From JACJXF01 sp038316435 (GTDB taxonomy: Bacteria > Bacteroidota > Bacteroidia > Bacteroidales > GCA-2748055): a stretch of DNA of 64,000 nucleotides. The position numbers and the translations under genes are program-made. This document shows positions 1 to 7,882 of the stretch, in pieces. Under the pieces are notes generated by a model that saw nothing but the letters and a program-made list of their open reading frames with translations, was not told the DNA's origin and searched no databases. Position 1 is the stretch's first letter. The number at the start of each line of letters is the position of its first letter. The stretch spans positions 1 to 64,000 of the forward strand of contig JBBQAQ010000011.1 of the NCBI GenBank assembly GCA_038316435.1, read 5' to 3'.

Positions 1-74
1 CTATCCCAATCATTACCGCATTTCGCCATAAATAATTCGGTCAATTCAATATTCATTTCTTTTTTGCTTTCCAT
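1..74 (-). CDS. Partial small unrecognised protein, cut by window edge
   Basis: An open frame starts at an ATG at 72-74 on the minus strand and stays open to the window edge, giving 24 codons that begin MESKKEMNIELTELF. No family is recognised. It lies downstream of two other small minus-strand genes and has their orientation, so it may belong to the same accessory gene group. It is too short to judge coding bias; the gap from the upstream gene is about 80 bases. Confidence 0.35.
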   Translation of the reverse strand, partial: MESKKEMNIELTELFMAKCGNDWD

Positions 75-153
75 AGAAGAACCATTTGAACATAAAGATA
101 ATCAGAAAATTGCAAACTATTAATGTAAGTAGTTGAAATTATTATAGTTTAGG

Positions 154-516
154 TTAGAAGTCAAATTCCAGAAGTCCACTCATATTAGTTGAGGTCTGGT
201 TCTCACTATGCACCATATTTTTTACATCATGCCAGCTAATGAACAATGCTGTGGGATTTACTTCATCAACATCAATTCGGATTTTCCCAGTTATCTGGGT
301 CGTACAATCTTGAACTTCGAGAATAACATCTTGGTCTTCAACACTGAGGTCAAGCAATTTAACCTTGCCAAAAGTTGAAGGTGTTACCATCAGGTATTCA
401 TAATTTGATATACTGATATCGGTTGATTCTCCATGAAGAAACACCTGAAGCTGACTGAAGTCATCAGGAGAACTCGTCATTCCACTTATAAGGTATTCGA
501 TGTTCTTAGTTTTCAT
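154..516 (-). CDS. Hypothetical protein, about 120 aa
   Basis: The protein is not recognised. I place the start at the ATG at 514-516 (MKTKNIEYLISG) and not at the farther upstream ATG at 594, because the longer form would lie deep inside the preceding gene and adds an unlikely hydrophobic leader. With this start the gene overlaps the end of the upstream gene by 11 bases, which suggests translational coupling. The product is acidic, with many alternating hydrophobic residues as in a beta-rich cytoplasmic protein. There is no signal peptide, membrane segment or known motif. It forms a pair with the 506-910 gene and may belong to an accessory island bordered by the tRNA-Pro gene. Confidence 0.55.
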   Translation of the reverse strand: MKTKNIEYLISGMTSSPDDFSQLQVFLHGESTDISISNYEYLMVTPSTFGKVKLLDLSVEDQDVILEVQDCTTQITGKIRIDVDEVNPTALFISWHDVKNMVHSENQTSTNMSGLLEFDF

Positions 517-910
517 GTTGAGGGTTATTATTATGGCAGTAATCCTTAATGGCTTGTTTGTCAGAATTCTTAGGATAGAAGTAGTCCTTTTCAATTAATA
601 ACCAATCGCATGGTATATCTTCATTATCCAGTCTATGTGAGCGATGCAGCAACTCCCCAGTCTTGGTATCAAGCACAATGATTTTCAGATTGTAACCTTT
701 AAGTATTGCCGTCCAAAACCTCACAGGGCGTTCGTTGAGATTACCATTGTCGAGGAAATCCAGTAGGTCATATTCTTCTTGAACCCTAACTATCTTATTC
801 TCAGTGAAAATACAGGAGTAGTCAATCACAAAGAACCCTTTGAGGTGCAGGAATTTCTCAGTCGTGAGAGTGTTTTGGTCGGTTGTTGGATTTAAGTCTT
901 GAGTATTCAT
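506..910 (-). CDS. Hypothetical protein, 134 aa
   Basis: The protein begins MNTQDLNPTTDQ and is not recognised. It is soluble and polar, with a central aromatic-rich segment (residues about 22-90, including ERPVRFWTAILKG and LKIIVLDTKTGELLH) that looks like a small beta-rich fold, and an Asn/His-rich end. No signal peptide or membrane helix is seen. Its last 11 bases overlap the start of the next minus-strand gene, so the two are probably one transcript. Upstream (toward 1500) lies a gene-poor AT-rich stretch and then a tRNA gene, a common layout at island borders. Function unknown. Confidence 0.6.
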   Translation of the reverse strand: MNTQDLNPTTDQNTLTTEKFLHLKGFFVIDYSCIFTENKIVRVQEEYDLLDFLDNGNLNERPVRFWTAILKGYNLKIIVLDTKTGELLHRSHRLDNEDIPCDWLLIEKDYFYPKNSDKQAIKDYCHNNNPQHEN

Positions 911-1483
911 ATTGATTTATCTTCTTTCCTATAAATACTCGCACAATGAAGGAATGATAATCAATGTACAATTGAGACCCATGTTGGGTATCTCCCCGCT
1001 ATAGACCCCGCCACCATTGCCTTTCTGGACAGGGGTAGGTGGGACAGAAGGTTGTTATTTATACTAAAATCAATTTGGGAAAGTCAGATTATAATAATTT
1101 ATAATTTTTTATAAATCAGGGTGGGTTTTAAGTTTTTAGGATTTTCAAGACCTAATTTTTTTGGGAAATGATTTTTTGATTTCATAAAAACAGGAATCTG
1201 CTGCATGTAAATATGTTAGCATGATTACAGAACACAAATTTTTCTGGAAAAATACAATTGGCGTTTGGAAAATTGAAGTGTAATAAATTTCAGGATAAAA
1301 AATTTCAAAAAAAATATGAAAAGGGTGTCCAGTCAGATTGTCAAAAAATGCATACCCCTTGATTATCAATATGTATATGGGTTTTATTCGTAGCTCTTAG
1401 GGGGATATAAGTTACAAAATACTAAGTTGCAAAACATGGAAGCAGGAATAATAACATGTACTACATATTGTACTACTAATGAT
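911..1483. other. Gene-poor AT-rich gap beside the tRNA gene
   Basis: I see no convincing gene here. About 960-1050 is noticeably GC-richer than its surroundings and has an open minus-strand frame of roughly 40 codons without a start codon; the rest is very AT-rich with homopolymer runs. A 74-codon minus-strand frame at 1145-1369 has the amino-acid make-up of AT-rich noise. The gap lies on the 3' side of the tRNA-Pro gene, where integrative elements usually insert, but I found no integrase and no repeat of the tRNA end inside the window. Confidence 0.4.
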
Positions 1484-1518
1484 AAAGACCTTGTAAATAA
1501 TTGATTTACAAGGTCTTT
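1484..1518 (-). terminator. Hairpin terminator after tRNA-Pro
   Basis: A perfect 14-bp inverted repeat (1484-1497 with 1505-1518) has a 7-base loop and sits 9 bases beyond the 3' end of the tRNA. Read on the minus strand the stem starts AAAGACCTTGTAAA and ends in a short run of T. It fits a transcription terminator for the tRNA; the symmetry means it could act in both directions. Confidence 0.7.
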
Positions 1519-1527
1519 AAAATTAAA

Positions 1528-1603
1528 TGGTCGGGGTGAGAAGACTCGAACTTCCGGCCTCGTCGTCCCGAACGACGCGCGCTGCCAACTGCGCTACACC
1601 CCG
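1528..1603 (-). tRNA. tRNA-Pro(CGG)
   Basis: The minus strand folds as a complete cloverleaf. The 7-bp acceptor stem pairs CGGGGTG with CACCCCG, the D-arm is GCGC/GCGC, the 5-bp anticodon stem is CGTCG/CGACG around the loop TTCGGGA, giving anticodon CGG (proline), and the T-arm is GGAAG/CTTCT around TTCGAGT. The discriminator base is A and the CCA end is encoded in the DNA (1528-1530). A strong hairpin follows. The gene stands alone, with no other tRNA nearby, and its 3' end faces the gene-poor stretch and the small accessory genes. Confidence 0.95.
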
Positions 1604-1737
1604 CTAATTAAGCTGCAAATATACTGAAATACTTATTCGGTATTCGGCTGTGAAAACAAAAAAATATTTTGCTGCGATGTTTTGGAAGAAGCCAAATTTA
1701 GCTTGGCTCGTGTGCGTAATACAAAACCCGCTTTCTG

Positions 1738-1983
1738 TCAGCCGTTTTCAAGTTCTCCCAGAATGCTTATTGCTTCTTCTCTGTTTTGACCGCATACCAA
1801 GACTTCTGCCTTAAAATTGTCGCAGACCTTTGGCCGATACTGACTTTCAAAAATGCCACAACGGAAATCCTCAGTGAGATGTATACACCGAACACCTCCT
1901 GGTTTACCTTCCGGCATTCCGGGAATAGCTGAAGATATTGAGGGTGCAATGCAACATGCACCGCAATTGCTGCGACATTCCAT
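1738..1983 (-). CDS. YkgJ-family cysteine-cluster protein
   Basis: The 81-residue protein opens with MECRSNCGACCIAPSIS, the hallmark of the short YkgJ-type proteins, and has further conserved cysteines in GVRCIHL, DFRCGIF and PKVCDNF. This family is thought to bind zinc or an iron-sulfur cluster through the CxxxCxxCC-type motif; its biochemical role is not established. It is cytoplasmic, with no signal peptide. The length (about 80 residues) and the PGMPEGKPGGVRC segment match the short proteobacterial-type members closely. It is followed on the same strand by the GAF/HAMP sensor gene upstream, with 35 bases between them. Confidence 0.85.
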   Translation of the reverse strand: MECRSNCGACCIAPSISSAIPGMPEGKPGGVRCIHLTEDFRCGIFESQYRPKVCDNFKAEVLVCGQNREEAISILGELENG

Positions 1984-2018
1984 AAAATCTAATATTGAAA
2001 ACTATTAAACATCAATAT

Positions 2019-3665
2019 TCAGGATTTTTCAGTCTCTTGCAGTTTTAACCTGAGCCTTTCTATTTCCTTTTTAAGTTTTTCTTCCCTTACAGCAGAAAGT
2101 TCCTGGGTAGTTCTCAGTTCTTCCATATTCTGCCTCATTTCTTCCTCCTGTGTTGACATCTCTTCTGCCTGTTGACGTGTTTGTTCCAAAAGATGAGTGG
2201 TTTGAAGATTTATTTTGACTTTGGAAATCGAGGTTGCTATGCTCTCTCCAATCGTCTCGATGAATTTTATTTTATAGGGATCAAATTTAGAAAAGGAAGC
2301 CAACTCAATAACTCCATAAACATTCGCAATTAAATGAAGTGGAACAATCAGGATACTTACAGGCTTTTCCTCACCCAGTCCTGATTTTATGGATAAATAG
2401 TTTTCGGGAACTTCAGTCAGATACACGGTTTCATTTTCCTGCACACACCGTCCAACCAAACCTTCACCAATGGCAATTTTCTTATTTATAAACTTTTGTC
2501 GGTCATAAGCAAATGCCGCTATCATTTCAATATATGTATTTCCCTTTTCCTTGTCATTAAGGATGTACAGAGCACCTACCTGGGCAGATGTATAATTGGC
2601 GATCTCCCTTATTAATTGAAATGCCAGATCTTCAAGTTTGTCGCTTGAAATCCTTAAAATGTCGTTTACTTTTGCGATTCCCTCTACTGTCCAGCTTCTT
2701 TCATTGTCTTCTTTTTGTCTGCGTTGTTCCTCTTCACTTGATTTTTTAAGATTGTTTTGCAGGTTGAGTAGCGCAATTCCCAATTCATCCTTATCACTCA
2801 GGGGTTTAAAGTCGCTGTTGAATTCTTTCAGATTGATTTTCTGAGCCACTTGTGTCAGATTTTTCATGTAGGCAAACAGCTGATTCATCTGCTCAAATAC
2901 ATTACCCATTTCGTCCTTACGAAATGATTCTATACGCGGCGGTATTGTGCCTTGCGTGAGCAATTTCAGGTTTGAATATAACCTGCTGAGTGATATCCTG
3001 ATAATTCTGAAAACCAGAAAAGAAAATACCACAATAAACAAGATGATTAAAATTGTGAATCCGGTCATTGTTTTCCTAATTCTAACTGCACTTTCCTCGA
3101 TAAGCTGGAAATTGTTTTTCATGTCAGTTTTACGCTTATCGAGCAGGTAGTTTAAATTTTGCTCTACTTCGCTTAGCAGGAAAAGAATAGCATTTTGTTC
3201 CATAAAATCATTGATACCGGAAGAGGATATCCCGCCAGTATTAGCCGCCCTATATTCTCTGATCAAATTGTTGTAGGAATAAAATAATGAATCGCGAATA
3301 ATAGAAGCCGTTGATCTGAAAAGCTCCTGATCTTCCGGATTCCATTTTATAGATAATGCTGCCAGCTCCTCGATATAAATATTGATATCCTCATGGAACA
3401 ATTGTTCAAGATTGCTTCGGAAGGCCGGATCTGCCATCGCGCCTGCATTCCCCCAATACAAAACCAGATTTTTCGATTCCTGATATTTGCTGGTTAATCC
3501 GGACAGAGCCGTGATGGAAGGTTGAAAATCATCTGATATGATGCTTGTAAGTCGGTCCTTGTCTTTCATCTGTCGGGTAAGGTAAACCGCAAAAACCAGA
3601 ATAATGACAGAAAGAACTGCTATACCTGATAATACCCTGCTATAAAGAGAAAGATTTACCTTCAT
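2019..3665 (-). CDS. Membrane sensor with HAMP-like linker and GAF domain
   Basis: The protein has 548 residues. A first membrane helix (about 10-30) and a second (about 199-221) enclose a helical sensor region that would lie in the periplasm. A HAMP-like linker follows (about 221-275), then a GAF domain (about 340-490, with GEGLVGRCVQENETVYL) and a C-terminal coiled coil rich in Glu and Gln (QQAEEMSTQEEEMRQ). No histidine kinase, cyclase, phosphatase or chemotaxis signalling tip is visible, so it probably signals through the coiled coil to a partner. In Bacteroidota this GAF plus coiled-coil arrangement is common in proteins otherwise ending in an output module. It stands between the YkgJ-like gene and the C-S lyase gene with no obvious operon partner. 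Confidence 0.75.
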   Translation of the reverse strand: MKVNLSLYSRVLSGIAVLSVIILVFAVYLTRQMKDKDRLTSIISDDFQPSITALSGLTSKYQESKNLVLYWGNAGAMADPAFRSNLEQLFHEDINIYIEELAALSIKWNPEDQELFRSTASIIRDSLFYSYNNLIREYRAANTGGISSSGINDFMEQNAILFLLSEVEQNLNYLLDKRKTDMKNNFQLIEESAVRIRKTMTGFTILIILFIVVFSFLVFRIIRISLSRLYSNLKLLTQGTIPPRIESFRKDEMGNVFEQMNQLFAYMKNLTQVAQKINLKEFNSDFKPLSDKDELGIALLNLQNNLKKSSEEEQRRQKEDNERSWTVEGIAKVNDILRISSDKLEDLAFQLIREIANYTSAQVGALYILNDKEKGNTYIEMIAAFAYDRQKFINKKIAIGEGLVGRCVQENETVYLTEVPENYLSIKSGLGEEKPVSILIVPLHLIANVYGVIELASFSKFDPYKIKFIETIGESIATSISKVKINLQTTHLLEQTRQQAEEMSTQEEEMRQNMEELRTTQELSAVREEKLKKEIERLRLKLQETEKS

Positions 3666-3748
3666 ACAATCAAATTAATGAATAAAAATAGACATTTCTA
3701 TTTATCTATGCGAATTAGAATGAAAAATGGAGAGGGAATTTAACGAAA

Positions 3749-4927
3749 TTACTTCTGTAATTCATTTATTGCTTTCTCAAGTTTTTCGAGTGCCTGAACC
3801 AGTATTTCCCTTGGCAGGGCAATATTTATCCGCTGAAACCCATCTCCCCCGGGACCAAAAGTCGAACCATCGTTAAGCCCTATACCTGCCTTTTCAATCA
3901 TAAATGACTTAAGTTCTTTATTGCTGAATCCAAGTTCCCTGCAATCCAGCCAGATAAGGTAGGTAGCCTCTGCCTTTATGACTTTAATTTTGGGGATTCT
4001 GGCACTAATAAAATCACAAAGTATGGTATGATTATCGCTCAGGTATGAAAGAAGTTGCTCAAGCCATTCTTCTCCCTGATTATATGCAGCTTCCATCGAA
4101 ACAATGCCGAACAGATTCCCCATGCCAACATGCAAATTGTCAAGTGTTTTTTCATATTCTTTTTTAAGGGCTTCATTTGGAATAATAAGAGCTGAAGTTC
4201 CAAGACCTGCAAGGTTAAACGTTTTACTTGGAGCTATACAGGTAAGGCTTATATCTGCTGCTTTTTCAGAGAGGGAAGCGAGAGGAATATGCACATTTCC
4301 GTTCAACATAAGGTCGGAATGTATTTCGTCTGATATAATCAGAATATTATGGTTGGCGCAGATTTCAACTAGTTTTTCAAGTTCCGGTTTTGACCAGAGT
4401 CTGCCAACAGGATTATGCGGATGACAAAGCAACAGCAGCTTTGTTTTATCATCGATTTTATTCTCCAAATCCTCAAAGTCCATCTCATAATGCCCGTCTT
4501 TTTCAATTAACTGGTTATAAACCAATTCCCTGCCGTGATTTTTGACCGCAGTGAAAAACGGAAAATAAACAGGCGGTTGAACAATTACTTTATCGCCAGG
4601 ATTTGTATAGGTCAGAACGGCCATGTTTAAAGCCGGAACTACTCCAGGACTAAATGACACCCATTCTTTCTGAATATTCCAATAATGCCTTTTTTCCATC
4701 CATTCCACTACTGAATTTGAAAAAGTATCGGATCGGAAGGTGTATCCATAAATTGGATGGGAAGCACGTTTAATAATTGCCTCGCGAATAAAATCAGGTG
4801 TTTCGAAATCCATGTCGGCAACCCACAAGGGTATTACCTCCTCAGTTCCAAAAAGTGCTTTTCTTAAATCGTATTTTACACAATTGGTATTTTCCCGGGG
4901 GATTATTTTATCGAAGTTGTATTTCAT
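3749..4927 (-). CDS. patB: PatB/MalY-type PLP-dependent C-S lyase (aminotransferase class I/II fold)
   Basis: The 392-residue protein has the PatB/MalY signature of fold-type-I PLP enzymes: an N-terminal VIPLWVADMDF, the HNPVGR segment near 171-176, ISDEIHSDL (Asp200 binding the pyridine nitrogen), and APSKTFNLAG with the Schiff-base lysine near 235. Family members cleave cystathionine or cysteine conjugates to pyruvate, ammonia and a thiol; many bacterial homologues act as cystathionine beta-lyases in methionine synthesis. It is cytoplasmic and full length. Neighbours give no pathway context. Substrate specificity (cystathionine, cysteine or another conjugate) cannot be read from sequence. 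Confidence 0.88.
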   Translation of the reverse strand: MKYNFDKIIPRENTNCVKYDLRKALFGTEEVIPLWVADMDFETPDFIREAIIKRASHPIYGYTFRSDTFSNSVVEWMEKRHYWNIQKEWVSFSPGVVPALNMAVLTYTNPGDKVIVQPPVYFPFFTAVKNHGRELVYNQLIEKDGHYEMDFEDLENKIDDKTKLLLLCHPHNPVGRLWSKPELEKLVEICANHNILIISDEIHSDLMLNGNVHIPLASLSEKAADISLTCIAPSKTFNLAGLGTSALIIPNEALKKEYEKTLDNLHVGMGNLFGIVSMEAAYNQGEEWLEQLLSYLSDNHTILCDFISARIPKIKVIKAEATYLIWLDCRELGFSNKELKSFMIEKAGIGLNDGSTFGPGGDGFQRINIALPREILVQALEKLEKAINELQK

Positions 4928-4993
4928 AATTTATGACATTGCTTATGATACTTAAGGTTTACCCTTATTTATATGGATTTGAGATGCGATAAT

Positions 4994-5467
4994 TTATTTG
5001 TAGAAAGCTTCTTTTCCAGGGAACGAAAACTTTTCTTTTGCCTGTTCAGGTGAAAGCACAAAATAATCTGCTTCAGCAATTGAACACAATTCACCTTTTG
5101 AATTATATAATTCAACTTTAAGTCGGGCTATTCTTCTGTTAATTTCAATCAGGTACGATTTCAGAACAACAGGCTTTTCATCCAGCACCACAGGTTTTTT
5201 ATATTTCACTTCTAACCGCGAAGTAACTCCCCCGGTATTTGCTTTTACAAAAATTGTCCAGCCTGCAATTTCATCCATCAGGCTTGCTTGTATACCACCG
5301 TGTAAAACATTGTGATATCCCTGATAATCTGAGTTTGCAATCCATTCAGACCTTACATGATCCGGCTCTTCGGTAAATTTCATTTTTAGTCCCAGGGGAT
5401 TCTTATCGCAGCAACCAAAACAGTTATATCCCGGGATTTCAGACCAGGGATTTGACAAAATTTTCAT
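4994..5467 (-). CDS. PaaI-family hotdog thioesterase
   Basis: This 157-residue protein fits a single hotdog domain of the PaaI/YbgC superfamily. The key region is NVLHGGIQASLMDEIAGW, where the HGG and the acidic residue form the usual acyl-CoA thioesterase active site. An N-terminal NCFGCCDKNPLGLKMKF segment is typical of the cysteine-containing subgroup. It likely hydrolyses an acyl-CoA or acyl-ACP in the cytoplasm. It starts 66 bases from the divergent rsmA gene, so the two share a short promoter region. The substrate is unknown. Confidence 0.82.
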   Translation of the reverse strand: MKILSNPWSEIPGYNCFGCCDKNPLGLKMKFTEEPDHVRSEWIANSDYQGYHNVLHGGIQASLMDEIAGWTIFVKANTGGVTSRLEVKYKKPVVLDEKPVVLKSYLIEINRRIARLKVELYNSKGELCSIAEADYFVLSPEQAKEKFSFPGKEAFYK

Positions 5468-5533
5468 TTATTCGTTTTTTATTCAAATTAGCTCCTGTAA
5501 AAGTATTAATTTGGAGCGTTGATACAAACATAA

Positions 5534-6307
5534 ATGGTAAGACCAAAAAAGCATCTGGGGCAACATTTCCTGACCGACAATACTGTCGCAAAAAAAATTA
5601 CTGACGGCCTTTCAATAGTGGGATGCAGAAATGTTCTTGAAGTCGGACCAGGCAAGGGAGTTCTCACCAGTATTTTACTTGACCGCACTGATATTGATCT
5701 GGTACCGGTTGAAATTGATCATGAATCGGTTGAATATCTTCTGAATCAATATCCCGGTATAGAAAAGAAACTCATCGAAGCCGATTTTCTTGCTCTTGAT
5801 CTGAATGAGTTGTTTTCCGAAGATTTCAGAATAATTGGGAATTTCCCTTACAACATCAGTTCCCAGATATTTTTTAAAGTGCTCGATCATAAAGATCAGG
5901 TAAAAGAAATAGTATGCATGATTCAAAAGGAAGTGGCCGACCGCATTATTTCTCCCCCGGGAAACAAAACCTACGGAATTTTATCAGTATTACTCCAAAC
6001 CTGGTTCAAAATAGAATACCTTTTTTCTGTAAAACCGGGATCATTTTTTCCAGTACCTGCTGTGCAATCGGCTGTGATTAGACTTGTGAGAAATGACAGA
6101 ACTGAATTAGGCGTGGACCCAAAGAAATTCAAAATCGTTATAAAGACATCCTTTAATCAGAGGAGAAAAATGTTGAGAAACTCGGTAAAAGGGCTTCTGA
6201 ATGCCGATGTTATGGAAAATCCTTTATTCCAGAAACGTCCGGAACAATTATCAGTTGAGGAGTTTATTGAACTTACCCGGTTTATTGAAATGAGTCATGG
6301 TAGATAG
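5534..6307 (+). CDS. rsmA: 16S rRNA dimethyladenosine transferase
   Basis: This is the KsgA/RsmA methyltransferase, which dimethylates two adjacent adenosines (A1518 and A1519) in the 3'-terminal hairpin of 16S rRNA during small-subunit maturation. The opening KKHLGQHFLTD, the SAM-binding EVGPGKG (about 37-43) and the catalytic NFPYN (about 103-107) are all present, and the length (257 residues) is normal. A C-terminal helical domain follows (RKMLRNSVKGLL). The start ATG at 5534 leaves a 66-base gap to the divergent thioesterase gene. Loss of this enzyme classically gives kasugamycin resistance. Confidence 0.97.
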   Translation: MVRPKKHLGQHFLTDNTVAKKITDGLSIVGCRNVLEVGPGKGVLTSILLDRTDIDLVPVEIDHESVEYLLNQYPGIEKKLIEADFLALDLNELFSEDFRIIGNFPYNISSQIFFKVLDHKDQVKEIVCMIQKEVADRIISPPGNKTYGILSVLLQTWFKIEYLFSVKPGSFFPVPAVQSAVIRLVRNDRTELGVDPKKFKIVIKTSFNQRRKMLRNSVKGLLNADVMENPLFQKRPEQLSVEEFIELTRFIEMSHGR

Positions 6308-6378
6308 GTGTCTTGTAAATCAGTGAGACTTTAATTTTGTGAAGCAAAATTATTTAGTCGAACTGATCCCGGAAAAAG

Positions 6379-7635
6379 CTAAAAAGAAGTGTTAATAGCC
6401 GTTACAGGATCCATCCTTGCTGCAGTCCATGCAGGTGCAAGTCCTGAAATCAGTCCGATCAGGCTGCTGATTCCAAGCCCCAGAACGATATTCCCGATAG
6501 TTAAATCAATAGTGAAACCTGCCAGATAATTGATAAGTACAGTCCCTATCCATACCAAAAAAAGACCAACCGCACCGCCAAATACAGAAAGCAGAACCGC
6601 TTCAAAAAGAAATTCGGAAAGTATAAAATAACGTTTTGCGCCAAGGGCTTTTTGTATTCCAATCTGTGTGGTTCTTTCCTTTACTCCCACGAACATAATA
6701 TTTGCAATTCCAAAACCTCCCACCAGAAGGCTGAACAGACCGATAAACCATCCAGCCATGTTAAGAACTTTGAAAAAACTATCAAGTGAATTGCTGAGCA
6801 TGCTGGTTTGATTTAACGCAAAGGTATCTTCAGCGTTAGGTTTGAGACGTCTTACAGAACGTAGAATCTGACGCAGTTCGTCGATAAGAGCTTCATTACT
6901 TACATTAGGTTTGGCCTTAACCCAGAGCTCGGGATTGAAATCTTCGCTTTTTATGTCAATCATGTTCCCGATAAAAGTTACCGGAAGAATTACCGTCTCG
7001 TCCATTGAATCGGAAAAAGTTGCTTTGCCTTCTTTTGAAATAACCCCTATAACTCTCAATTTGAAGCCGGCGACACGAAGGGTTTTGCCAATTGGATCAA
7101 TGTTTGGAAAAAGGCTTTTGGCAACTGCGCTTCCTATTACACAGATATTTCTGGCACTGTTTATTTCAAAGCTGGTAAAATATCTACCCTGAACAATTTC
7201 AATGGTGCGGATATTTTCAATGTTATTGGATACTCCAATAAAACGTGTATTTTCAATTTTGTTATTCTCAAATTTTGCTGTCTGCATCGTTGAAACAACA
7301 AAGCCAACATCCTGTGCCATAACTGAGCGATATTCAATTTCCCTGTATTCTTCATAACTTGGAACTGGGCGGTTTACGTATTTCCACCATTGGTATTCTG
7401 CTCCATTCTCTGCGGTCCATGGCCATTTTTGAACATAAATGATATTTGTACCGAGGGAGTTTAAACTCGTGCGTATGTTGGTTTCGAGTGAATCAACAAT
7501 AGTAAATACTGATATAATTGCAAAGATACCAATTGTAATACCCAGTAAAGATAGTATTGTCCGAAGCTTATTCATTATTACCGACTGAAAGGCAAAAATG
7601 AAACTTTCGTTTATAAGTTTAAGAAGTGAAAACAT
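6379..7635 (-). CDS. MacB-like ABC transporter permease
   Basis: The 418-residue protein has an N-terminal membrane helix (about 22-43), a large periplasmic MacB-core domain (about 45-280), and three C-terminal helices of the FtsX type (from about 292 onward; GLFSLLVGGFGIANIMFVGV, then KERTTQIGIQKALGA, the coupling helix). Such permeases work with an ATPase and often a periplasmic adaptor and an outer-membrane channel, exporting peptides, drugs or lipoproteins by a mechanotransmission mechanism. No ATPase, adaptor or channel gene lies beside it here, so the partner must be encoded elsewhere. It is convergent with rsmA and divergent from purH. Confidence 0.87.
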   Translation of the reverse strand: MFSLLKLINESFIFAFQSVIMNKLRTILSLLGITIGIFAIISVFTIVDSLETNIRTSLNSLGTNIIYVQKWPWTAENGAEYQWWKYVNRPVPSYEEYREIEYRSVMAQDVGFVVSTMQTAKFENNKIENTRFIGVSNNIENIRTIEIVQGRYFTSFEINSARNICVIGSAVAKSLFPNIDPIGKTLRVAGFKLRVIGVISKEGKATFSDSMDETVILPVTFIGNMIDIKSEDFNPELWVKAKPNVSNEALIDELRQILRSVRRLKPNAEDTFALNQTSMLSNSLDSFFKVLNMAGWFIGLFSLLVGGFGIANIMFVGVKERTTQIGIQKALGAKRYFILSEFLFEAVLLSVFGGAVGLFLVWIGTVLINYLAGFTIDLTIGNIVLGLGISSLIGLISGLAPAWTAARMDPVTAINTSF

Positions 7636-7850
7636 ATAGTTTCAATAATCTTTGGAAAGAAGTTTAAAATATAAATGTAAGTCAGTAACCCAGCAAAATT
7701 CGACTATTTATCAATGTTTAAGAAAGAGATAAAATATTTTTTTAATCCTGATAGTTTTTCAAAATTGTAGGTTTCCTTTGTAATTCAAAAAATTAAATTT
7801 GGCGTCACTAATATAATGTCTAAAAGTACCCATTTTTAATTACTTTTTAA

Positions 7851-7858
7851 TAACTTTG
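7851..7858 (+). promoter_or_regulatory. Candidate -7 element for the purH-mre operon
   Basis: TAACTTTG fits the Bacteroidota -7 consensus TAnnTTTG and lies 24 bases upstream of the purH ATG. The region 19-20 bases further up is T-rich (TTTTTAAT) and not a perfect TTTG, so the -33 box is weak. It is the only good candidate in the 247-base gap. Confidence 0.5.
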
Positions 7859-7882
7859 TATAAATTTATTATCGGATTGTAA

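Noticed and set aside
965..1090. Open minus-strand frame of about 40 codons with PPTPVQKGNGGG-like sequence
   Set aside because: It has no start codon and is bounded by a stop upstream. It could be a gene remnant but the evidence is too thin to list it as a gene.
1145..1369. 74-codon minus-strand open frame in the gap beside the tRNA
   Set aside because: The product is dominated by Phe, Ile, Tyr and Lys as expected from random AT-rich DNA; no ribosome site, neighbours or family resemblance.
5468..5533. GCTCC/GGAGC inverted repeat between the thioesterase gene and rsmA
   Set aside because: Only 5 bp with a long loop; easily found by chance in a short divergent promoter region.
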